The position numbers were made by a program, and so were the translations under genes. From NCBI GenBank assembly GCA_018884035.1, contig JAHLFE010000149.1:1-42498 (forward strand): a stretch of DNA of 42,498 nucleotides. Reading direction: 5' to 3'. This DNA is from Candidatus Anaerobiospirillum pullicola. GTDB taxonomy: Bacteria > Pseudomonadota > Gammaproteobacteria > Enterobacterales > Succinivibrionaceae. Of the stretch, positions 34,905 to 42,498 are shown one piece after another. Under the pieces are notes generated by a model that saw only the letters and a program-made list of their open reading frames with translations, was not told where the DNA came from and searched no databases. How positions within the stretch are numbered: the first letter of the stretch is position 1; each line of letters opens with the position of its first letter.

Positions 34905-35729
34905 CTAAGGGAACTTTGGATAGCGCGACCAATCTGGCTTACGCTTCTCAAGGAAAGCCTTTCCACCCTCTTGGGCTTCTTCGGTCATGTAGTAGAGCAT
35001 GGTGGCATCACCGGCCAGCTCTTGAATACCGGCCTGACCATCGAGCTCGGCATTAAGACCGGCCTTAATCATACGCAGCGCTAATGGGCTGTGCTGCATC
35101 ATGGTCTTAGCCCAATCCACCACCTCATCCTCAAGCTGGTCAAAAGGTACCACCTTATTGACGAGGCCCATCTCTAAAGCTTCTTGAGCGCTGTACTGAC
35201 GGCAGAGGAACCAGATCTCACGAGCCTTCTTTTGTCCCACGATACGCGCAAGGTACGACGAACCAAAGCCCGCATCAAAGCTGCCCACGCGTGGCCCCGT
35301 CTGGCCAAAGATGGCATTTTCTGAGGCAAGGGATAAGTCGCAGACGACGTGCAACACATGACCACCACCAATGGCATAGCCATTAACCATGGCAATGACT
35401 GGCTTTGGCAGCGAGCGAATTTGCTTTTGCACATCCAAAACGTTTAAGCGAGGCACACCGTCGGTACCGACATAACCGCCATGCCCCTTAACGTGCATGT
35501 CACCGCCGGAGCAAAAAGCCTTATCACCGGCACCGGTTAAGACCACTACGTTAATGTCTTGGCACTCACGGCAGTAGTAGAGCGCGTCGGAGATCTCAGA
35601 GACAGTGGTTGGGGTAAAGGCATTACGATAGCGTGGACGGTTGATCGTAATCTTGGCGATGCCCTCGTAAAAGTCAAACAGGATATCCTGATATTCCTTA
35701 ATGGTACGCCACTCACGAGGCTGCCCCAT
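34905..35729 (-). CDS. menB: 1,4-Dihydroxy-2-naphthoyl-CoA synthase MenB
   Basis: 274 residues; ATG at 35729 with a near-perfect AGGAGG five bases upstream. It cyclises o-succinylbenzoyl-CoA (Dieckmann-type ring closure). Crotonase-fold motifs are present: [30 protein letters not shown] (oxyanion-hole loop), [18 protein letters not shown], and the MenB-specific [20 protein letters not shown] with its catalytic Asp region, as in bicarbonate-dependent MenB enzymes. The C-terminal [13 protein letters not shown] tail is also typical. Length and sequence are those of a normal family member with no insertion. It is the most conserved protein of the cluster and follows menD after 290 bases. Confidence 0.95.
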   Translation of the reverse strand: MGQPREWRTIKEYQDILFDFYEGIAKITINRPRYRNAFTPTTVSEISDALYYCRECQDINVVVLTGAGDKAFCSGGDMHVKGHGGYVGTDGVPRLNVLDVQKQIRSLPKPVIAMVNGYAIGGGHVLHVVCDLSLASENAIFGQTGPRVGSFDAGFGSSYLARIVGQKKAREIWFLCRQYSAQEALEMGLVNKVVPFDQLEDEVVDWAKTMMQHSPLALRMIKAGLNAELDGQAGIQELAGDATMLYYMTEEAQEGGKAFLEKRKPDWSRYPKFP

Positions 35730-36019
35730 ATATCCTCCTCAGTTCAAAGGTACGGAAACGAATTGTGAATCGTAGTGTGCGCGGCACTTAATAAGGTGCA
35801 GCCATGGCCATGTCCTTTCGCAAGAGCGCAGCAGAGCAGCATCAGCAGTAGCAGTAAAAGCTACACGCAGTAAGACGCGGCGTCTTGCCTTAACTCAAGT
35901 AAGACCCAGCCACCAAAACACCAACTCACTCTGCTGTTGTTGTTGTTGCTGGTGTTAGTGGTGCTGGCAGTTAAGGTTGCGGCAGACAGTATCACCATTA
36001 GCAGCTACTGCTAAGGCTG

Positions 36020-37891
36020 TTAGTCGTGCGTGACATAATCACGCACTCGTGCACATAAGTCCTTAATGGCCGCAGTAAAGACCTGACTTTCCTCAGGGGC
36101 GCAGTGATACTCCACTAAGGTCAGCGCACTGTCCTCCGTGCAAGGGCTCAGCAGCTCACTCATGGCCGCAGCACTGGCCTCCTGCTTTGCAGACACAGAA
36201 GTTTGCGCTTCCCCCCTTGCCTCGGCAATGGTGCCCACTTCCAGATACTTAATTCCCAGCGCCGCAAAGCGCTCACGCATGGTACTTAAGGCAGGGCTCT
36301 GATGCACGCCACGCACTAAGCGGTCGGCCTCTTCATCAAGCTTAAGCCCAGGTAACAAGCGGAAGATCTCACCGCCACTGTTATTGAGCACCACAATACG
36401 CAAGTTAGGTGGCAATTGGCTATGCCAGAGGCCATTAAAGTCGTAATAGAAGCTCAGATCCCCAACAATGAGATAGTGCAGCGGATACTCCTTAGCGTGC
36501 ATCTCCCGCGCATTTTGATAGGCACGATAAGCTGCGCCCACTGCTGCTGAAACAGAGCCCTCAATGCCGTTAATACCACGGTTACAGTGCACAGCAATCT
36601 CACTTTTGTATCTAACACGAGCAAACTCTGCAAAGCGCAGCGCACTAGAGTTACCCAAATGCAAGGTGCTGCCTTTACGCATACACGCTAAAAGCTGAGC
36701 GATAAAGTTGACGCAGCCCACGCCTTCGGTATCCACTAGCGGTTGCGCAAATACACTCTGATATAACGCCGCAAATCGGTTGACATAGGCCTTACGGGCG
36801 TCCGCGCCTTCAGGAGAACTTAACTCCTGAAAGAGGCATCTTAAGGCATCTGGCCATGGAGCTTCCACCACATGGGTCAGATGCATGTAAAGATCGCTCA
36901 CCTCACCACGTGGGTTGATCAGCAGATGGTACTTTGGTGGGTGCTTACGCAAGAATTGCTTGAGCTTTTTGGAGACGATATGGCCGCCCAATGAGATGAC
37001 GACTTGCGGTGTCCACGCGTTAAGCTCCTCAGGGCTACAGCTTTGCTCTAAGGCCGTTAAGATCCAATCCAACTGCTGCCCGCAATAAGCACAAGGGGTA
37101 GCTCCTTGTCTGTCACCTAACGCATTAGCCTGACCAATGTATGCAAAGTTGCTCGGAAGCTCAGAGAACACTTGCATGGTTTGCTGCAACAGCAAGATGT
37201 TCTTGCTGTTTAGAGTAAACGGTAACCAGCGCTTAACATTGTTTTGCCCCACGACGAGGAGCACTTGCGTCATATCGTCAAGGTGGCGTTGCAGCCAATT
37301 GCTAAAGTCACAGCCGTTCACGCGCTTAATCACGCGCACTGCTGGTAGCTCCACCTCCGTGAAATCAAAGAAGGGATCGGAGATCGGCACATTGATGTGC
37401 ACAGGCCCTGTTACGCCGTGGTCTAACTCCAGCAAGGCCTCATTGATGAGGCGGTTGCAATACCACAATGACTCCTCATCATGCACTTGCGGTAGCGACA
37501 CCGCTTTGCGCACCAGCGCTTGAAAGAGATTAGGCTGCGGCATGGTCTGCCCATCCATTTGCCCAATCCACGCCTCAGGGCGATCAGCAGAAATCACCAC
37601 GAGCGGCACCTGCTGATAGAAGGCCTCGCATACAGCAGGGTGCAAGTTTGCAAGGGCGGAGCCGGAGGTGACCACCACTGCTACCTTTAATCCTTGTTCT
37701 TGGGCAATACCCAGAGCAAAGAAGCCCGCACTACGCTCATCAGTGAGGCTGTAGCAGCGAAAGTAAGGGACATGGCTAATGGTCTGCGTCAGGGGGATAT
37801 CGCGACTTCCTGGGCAGAGCACTACGTTTCTGATGCCATGAGCATACAGCAAAGCCACCAATTGCAGCACATTCTGTTTATTGGAGAGCAT
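36020..37891 (-). CDS. menD: SEPHCHC synthase MenD
   Basis: 623 residues; ATG at 37891 with GGAGG about nine bases upstream. It is the ThDP-dependent addition of 2-oxoglutarate to isochorismate. The key features are intact: VLCPGSRDIPL (residues 24-34), TDERSAGFFALG with Glu52 (Glu55 of E. coli), TSGSALANLHPAV, VPLVVISADRPE, NVPISDPF, CNRGINGIEG, GDLSFYYDFNGLW (the ThDP-magnesium motif, about 476-488) and LNNSGGEIFRLLPG. The C-terminal tail after about residue 560 has a Glu/Ala/Ser-rich stretch. It provides the reference for the degenerate MenD-like protein at 24683. menF lies upstream after a 302-base spacer with a (CATA)5 tract. Confidence 0.95.
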   Translation of the reverse strand: MLSNKQNVLQLVALLYAHGIRNVVLCPGSRDIPLTQTISHVPYFRCYSLTDERSAGFFALGIAQEQGLKVAVVVTSGSALANLHPAVCEAFYQQVPLVVISADRPEAWIGQMDGQTMPQPNLFQALVRKAVSLPQVHDEESLWYCNRLINEALLELDHGVTGPVHINVPISDPFFDFTEVELPAVRVIKRVNGCDFSNWLQRHLDDMTQVLLVVGQNNVKRWLPFTLNSKNILLLQQTMQVFSELPSNFAYIGQANALGDRQGATPCAYCGQQLDWILTALEQSCSPEELNAWTPQVVISLGGHIVSKKLKQFLRKHPPKYHLLINPRGEVSDLYMHLTHVVEAPWPDALRCLFQELSSPEGADARKAYVNRFAALYQSVFAQPLVDTEGVGCVNFIAQLLACMRKGSTLHLGNSSALRFAEFARVRYKSEIAVHCNRGINGIEGSVSAAVGAAYRAYQNAREMHAKEYPLHYLIVGDLSFYYDFNGLWHSQLPPNLRIVVLNNSGGEIFRLLPGLKLDEEADRLVRGVHQSPALSTMRERFAALGIKYLEVGTIAEARGEAQTSVSAKQEASAAAMSELLSPCTEDSALTLVEYHCAPEESQVFTAAIKDLCARVRDYVTHD

Positions 37892-37970
37892 GGTCTCACT
37901 CCTCCCTCTTTACGTGGCTGAAGCCACCATTGACACCATGAGTTACTCCAGAGCTACCAACACCGTCGTG

Positions 37971-37990
37971 CATACATACATACATACATA
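37971..37990. repeat. (CATA)5 tetranucleotide tract
   Basis: Five perfect CATA units about 80 bases upstream of the menD start. The 302-base spacer (37892-38193) holds nothing else that I recognise. Confidence 0.85.
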
Positions 37991-38193
37991 CACCTGAAGT
38001 TGTATCAGCGCCACCTTAAACGCACCTTCCTCAAATATGAGCTGAGCCCTGATATGGGCGGATCTGATATGAGCTGGGCCTGCGTCTAAGCTTCAAGAGC
38101 AGCAGCGGATGTATCCTTTCCTGAAAGTTGGTCAGTTAGTGGGTACGAGACAGTAACTGCAACTGCTGTGGTGATGCTTTTAGTTGCTTTTAG

Positions 38194-39447
38194 TTAAGGC
38201 ATCCACAGCTTTGGTACAAGGTTACTGAGCACACTGCGATTCTTTGCGCAGATTTCGGCGTACTCACTGTCAAGCTCAGACTCGACCAGTAAGCCGCCAC
38301 CAACATATGAGCGGAAGCGCCATGGGCCCCAACAATCCTCAAGCGCCAAAAACTCAATAGTACGCAAGTGCACAAAGAGATTAGAGCGCACGCCACGGTC
38401 AGAGGCACAATTGATTTCGCCTAAGAATCCAGAGTAATAGGAGCGCTCGCCACTCTCGTGACTTTGGATAAAACTCTGCGCATCGGCTTTTGGTAAGCCA
38501 CAGACAGCAGGCGTGGGGTGCAAGGCCGAGATAAGCTGACCTAAGCCCTTTTGGGCTGGCACCTCACAGGTAAGGTCAGTGCGCAAATGCACCACCTGAC
38601 CTGCCTTTATCGGATACGGCCCCTGCGTAGCAAAAGAGTCATACTGACCTAAAAGCTCCGTGAGGTACGAGGTGACATAAGCTTGCTCATGACGGTCTTT
38701 GGCTGACCACGCCTCCAAAAGCAGGTTGTCCTCGTTATAAGGCATGGTGCCCGCTAAGGACATGGTGTGTACCTGCAAAGGCTGCTGCACCTCAGAACGA
38801 GGACTGGTACGTAACAGCACCTCTGGGGTGGCCACAAACCATGTCCCCACTTGCGGCGCTTGCACTAAGGCCACCATCAACTGGGGTTTGACGGCACAGG
38901 CACGCTGGAAGTTATCCCAGACATAGCAGCGTGGTGAGTGATGCGCAAAGCGCGCGGATAAGACCAGCTTCTGATAGCGCTGCGCACGCAGTGGCGTCAT
39001 GAACGCGGCAAAGTCACGCGAGTATTGCTCTTTAGGGGCGTGTTCAATGGTGACATCACCCTCGGTGAGCTTACCCTCAGCGGTGCTTATAGGCAGTGCG
39101 GATGCGGCTTTGTCTACCCCTTCCTGATACAGGGCGTTAGTCTTTGTAAGCTGCATGAGGCTATGCGTGATCTCGTCATAACCACAGGCGTGCACACAAT
39201 GCTCTTGTGGCCAAAGTACCAGCGGATAGCGCTCAGTTAAGGCAAAAGGCGCCAGCACAAAGCCCGAGGCCGCATCAAGCTGCTCCCATGAGGTCAGGCT
39301 CTGACAGGTACCGGAGGTAAGCACCAGCAAATGCGGCCGCCCCTCTGGTAAGCGATAAAGGACAAAGGGCAGCTTAATTAGCACCAGAGCTTGCAGCAGG
39401 ATGCGCAGCTTGGAGGACAGCTCGGCAGTGACAATCACATCACTCAT
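38194..39447 (-). CDS. menF: Isochorismate synthase MenF
   Basis: 417 residues. It is the first committed step of menaquinone synthesis, chorismate to isochorismate. Motifs: QKLVLSARF with Lys160 (general base), VATPEVLLR with Glu209 (general acid), MSLAGTMPY, LHPTPAVCGLP, ERSYYSGFLGEI, and the metal site GGGLLVESELDSEYAEICAK. The position directly upstream of menD makes this the likelier menaquinone enzyme of the two. The ATG at 39447 has no Shine-Dalgarno; instead it follows a repeat of TGTT/TGTC units (GTCTGTCTGTTTGTT), a pyrimidine/G leader like those bound by ribosomal protein S1. Copy number changes there could affect expression. Confidence 0.9.
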   Translation of the reverse strand: MSDVIVTAELSSKLRILLQALVLIKLPFVLYRLPEGRPHLLVLTSGTCQSLTSWEQLDAASGFVLAPFALTERYPLVLWPQEHCVHACGYDEITHSLMQLTKTNALYQEGVDKAASALPISTAEGKLTEGDVTIEHAPKEQYSRDFAAFMTPLRAQRYQKLVLSARFAHHSPRCYVWDNFQRACAVKPQLMVALVQAPQVGTWFVATPEVLLRTSPRSEVQQPLQVHTMSLAGTMPYNEDNLLLEAWSAKDRHEQAYVTSYLTELLGQYDSFATQGPYPIKAGQVVHLRTDLTCEVPAQKGLGQLISALHPTPAVCGLPKADAQSFIQSHESGERSYYSGFLGEINCASDRGVRSNLFVHLRTIEFLALEDCWGPWRFRSYVGGGLLVESELDSEYAEICAKNRSVLSNLVPKLWMP

Positions 39448-39609
39448 AACAAACAGACAGACAAACAGACAAAACTCATTGCTGCGACCTCAACAAGGAC
39501 GCTGCTAACCACGCTCTGTGTACAACAGGACAACGCCGAGGCTGCATGTAGTAAACGGTGGGATAGGCTGAGCTGCGCTAAGCTGACAGCGCGGCGCTAA
39601 GGCGAATCG

Positions 39610-40143
39610 TTAGCGCTGGCTCTGCGCCTGTGACTCTTTTGGTCGTGGCTGCCGAGGCTCTATTAGGGCATTAGTTACCCGCACGCTGCTTACTAAGGAG
39701 CCATTGCTACTGTGGAGCAGGTCGATATTCCAGACATGCAGGGTGTGGCCTTGCTGGATGGCAGTAGCTTTGATGCGAAGGCGCTCGTGGTAAAGGGCCA
39801 TGCTAATGTGATTAGCAGTCACGCTCACTCCCACTGGAGTGAGGTTGTTATAACCTAAGACGTGGCAGAGCAGCCTTGAACCAAAACCGGCGATATTCTC
39901 GGCTATAGCCAACGAGGCGCCGCCATGAAGGATATAGCCTAGAGGAGAGCAGCGGCAGTGCTGCGCTTGTAAAGTGACCTCGGCCTCGATGGTACCGACG
40001 CCAAGGTTGGTGTACTCAAGGGCGAGTAAATCAGAGAGCAGCGGCCCGTCGACCTGTGCTCTTTTGACGGTTGAGGGCAGCTTATTTGACAAGGCGGCTT
40101 CAAAGTCAAAATTCTGCAAACGCTCATCGATAACAGTGGACAT
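39610..40143 (-). CDS. menI: 1,4-Dihydroxy-2-naphthoyl-CoA hydrolase MenI
   Basis: 177 residues from the ATG at 40143, which has GGAG six bases upstream; the frame stays open to 40335 but that part is not hotdog-like. It is a hotdog-fold thioesterase that releases DHNA from its CoA ester. The active-site helix LHGGASLAIAENIAGFGSRL matches E. coli YdiI (LHGGASVVLAESIG) with the catalytic glutamate kept. GVSVTANHI and HVWNIDLLHSSNGSLVSSVR also follow YdiI. The position upstream of menF on the same strand puts it first in the cluster and supports the DHNA-CoA assignment over other PaaI-type substrates. The C-terminal tail (PRQPRPKESQAQSQR) is basic and probably disordered. Confidence 0.88.
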   Translation of the reverse strand: MSTVIDERLQNFDFEAALSNKLPSTVKRAQVDGPLLSDLLALEYTNLGVGTIEAEVTLQAQHCRCSPLGYILHGGASLAIAENIAGFGSRLLCHVLGYNNLTPVGVSVTANHISMALYHERLRIKATAIQQGHTLHVWNIDLLHSSNGSLVSSVRVTNALIEPRQPRPKESQAQSQR

Positions 40144-40609
40144 GCCTAGCTCCATGCAGCAAGAAAACCGGAAGATTATAGCACTGGGGCGGCGCGCACA
40201 GGGGCTAATGAGAGCTATACGCAGAAAGCACGGCAAGGAGGATAAAGAAACGCCCCACATGCTAGCTAAAGCGGCGAGAAGCAGATCTCCTTGTGCTTTG
40301 CAGTGGAGGCAACAGATCTGAGCAGATCTGAGCACCGACCGTGAGGAGGTCTAGGCTAATTTTATAAAGCCCATAAATAAGGCGTTTCTTGGTCACCTAC
40401 TTAAAGGTAATATGGGCCAAAGCAAGGGGACTTATGCCACAAAACTAAGGTAAAGTGCATTACTTTGTGCTCAAGAAGTTTACCCCCTCTTTGCGCGCTC
40501 CAGTGTCACAGTACTTCACCCGAGATAACAGTGACGCTGCAGCAGCCCTCATAGCGTGGCGCAAGCGCTATATTATCAATGATAGTAGGGGCTAATAGAC
40601 CTACTTAAG

Positions 40610-40794
40610 AGAGGGTTAGAACTTTTGGTAATAATCATCACACCAGAGAGGGTTACAACTTTTGGCAATAATCACCAAGCCAGAGAGGGTTACAACTTTT
40701 AGTAAAAATCACCACAACTAAGAGGGTCAGAACTTTTGGTAAAAATCACCACAACTAAGAGGGTTAAAACTTTTGGTAAGAATTACCACACCAC
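40610..40794. repeat. 37-bp tandem array, five units
   Basis: AGAGGGTTA-AACTTTTGGTAA followed by AATCACCAC-A recurs with starts at 40610, 40647, 40684, 40721 and 40758, exactly 37 bases apart. Differences are scattered single bases. The whole 37 bases are repeated, so there are no unique spacers. Iteron-like or protein-binding array (inference). Confidence 0.93.
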
Positions 40795-41116
40795 TCCCTA
40801 CTGATGCAGCAGCAGCACTACGCTCTACCCTACAGCCCAAACGCCACCATCTCTACTCCACACTCCATTTCCCACGCCAGCAGCCACACCACCCGCAAAG
40901 CATCCACTAACCAAAGAGATGCGGCCAACCGCAGTTAGCACCCACCTTATCCCTAAGTGGTCTCAAGTCGCTCTGCCCTGCTGCGCGCTACATGCGCAGG
41001 CAGCCCCCTGAGCACTTTGCCTATTTACTTTTAGAATCACGGTTATGCCCGCACAGCCCTATTGCAGCAGCAAGCCGCCCCACTCTAAGGAGCTCATCAC
41101 CTTATCCGCAAAACTT

Positions 41117-41132
41117 TGTTTCACGTGAAATC
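41117..41132. promoter_or_regulatory. Candidate parS centromere site
   Basis: TGTTTCACGTGAAATC matches the parS consensus TGTTTCACGTGAAACA at 14 of 16 positions, with a perfect 12-base palindromic core TTTCACGTGAAA. ParB binds such sites near the chromosome origin. Confidence 0.6.
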
Positions 41133-41138
41133 AAGAGC

Positions 41139-41169
41139 ACAAAAACAAAAAAACCGCACAAACGGCGGT
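41139..41169 (-). terminator. Terminator of the rRNA-tRNA operon
   Basis: On the minus strand ACCGC-CGTTTGT-GCGGT is followed by TTTTTTTGTTTTTG, a short stem with a long T-run, ten bases after the tRNA-Thr CCA end. Confidence 0.75.
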
Positions 41170-41178
41170 CAAAAAACA

Positions 41179-41254
41179 TGGTGCTGATACCGAGAATCGA
41201 ACTCGGGACCTCACCCTTACCAAGGGTGCGCTCTACCAACTGAGCCATATCAGC
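41179..41254 (-). tRNA. tRNA-Thr(GGT)
   Basis: 76 bases with acceptor stem GCTGATA/TATCAGC, discriminator A and encoded CCA. The anticodon loop contains TTGGTAA with anticodon GGT (forward bases 41219-41221). The T-arm is GAGTTCGATTCTC. Confidence 0.97.
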
Positions 41255-41273
41255 ACTACTGCATCATAAAGAT

Positions 41274-41350
41274 TGGCGGAACGGACGGGGATCGAACCCG
41301 CGACCTCCTGCGTGACAGGCAGGCATTCTAACCAGCTGAACTACCGCTCC
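41274..41350 (-). tRNA. tRNA-Asp(GTC)
   Basis: 77 bases with acceptor stem GGAGCGG/CCGTTCC, discriminator G and encoded CCA. Anticodon GTC in CCTGTCACGC. Very close to the E. coli tRNA-Asp. Confidence 0.97.
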
Positions 41351-41361
41351 GCACTTGCTTA

Positions 41362-41478
41362 GCTTGGCGATGACCTACTCTCGCACAATCGTTCGTTGCA
41401 CTACCATCGGCGTGACTGCATTTCACTTCTGTGTTCGGAATGGATACAGGTGGGACTACAGCACTATGGTCGCCAAGC
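41362..41478 (-). rRNA. rrf: 5S ribosomal RNA
   Basis: The minus strand begins GCTTGGCGACCATAGTGCTG and has the invariant CCATTCCGAACACAGAAGTG and GATGGTAGT segments. The ends pair (CTTGGCG/CGCCAAG). About 115-117 bases; end positions are approximate. Confidence 0.95.
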
Positions 41479-41555
41479 AAACTCGGTATTTAAAAACATG
41501 CAAAGCTCATGCAACTTCTTTGGGGTTGACCAGCCTTAAAACCTCTCGGGGTTGT

Positions 41556-42498
<943 letters not shown>

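Larger units (their letters stand above)
40144..41178. other. Gene-free region between menI and the rRNA operon
   Basis: About one kilobase. It includes the likely menI promoter region, the 37-base tandem array, and the parS-like site. The minus-strand upstream extension of the menI frame and the plus-strand frames here show no recognisable domain. Confidence 0.55.

Noticed and set aside
40610..40794. CRISPR array
   Set aside because: The full 37-base period is repeated with no unique spacers and no cas genes are nearby.

Overview
The window looks like chromosome of an anaerobic, menaquinone-using gammaproteobacterium, most likely a member of the Succinivibrionaceae (Anaerobiospirillum/Succinivibrio type). 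This placement is inferred from the YdiI-type MenI, the gammaproteobacterial-looking 23S-5S-tRNA-Asp-tRNA-Thr block, the oxygen-sensitive enzyme families present, and the long repeat-rich intergenic regions. No transposase, integrase or phage gene was seen.

Left half (1-17.4 kb, + strand): a nickel and nickel-pincer-nucleotide (NPN) locus. It holds a C-terminal remnant and two intact copies of an exported DUF362 protein, a DUF318/ArsP_1-type permease, a SAM-dependent methyltransferase, a five-gene nickel/peptide-type ABC transporter (two permeases, a lipoprotein binding protein, two ATPases), and larB, larC and larE, which make the NPN cofactor of lactate racemase. No classical larA is present. 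The DUF362 proteins carry His-x9-Lys-x15-His, the exact spacing of the LarA residues His174, Lys184 and His200 that hold NPN and nickel, so they are candidate NPN enzymes of this locus.

Middle (17.9-20.2 kb): an AAA-ATPase/PD-(D/E)XK protein with a lysine-rich, histone-H1-like tandem-repeat tail.

Right half (20.2-40.1 kb, - strand): menaquinone genes. Read in the direction of transcription these are menI, menF, menD, menB, menC, menE, followed by a second set in the same relative order: a second isochorismate synthase, a 1042-residue MenD-like protein and a 1020-residue MenE/ANL-like protein. The MenD-like protein has lost the ThDP-activating glutamate and the MenE-like protein has lost the P-loop. 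Both have gained long low-complexity insertions, so they look like retained pseudoenzymes. menH, menA and menG/ubiE are not in the window.

Far right (40.6-42.5 kb): a 37-bp x 5 tandem array, a near-consensus parS site, and the 3' end of an rRNA operon on the - strand (23S partial, 5S, tRNA-Asp, tRNA-Thr, terminator).

The intergenic spaces hold at least four families of dispersed repeats (called IR1-IR4 here) and several tetranucleotide repeat tracts close to gene starts. All functional statements rest on reading motifs by eye; no database search was run.
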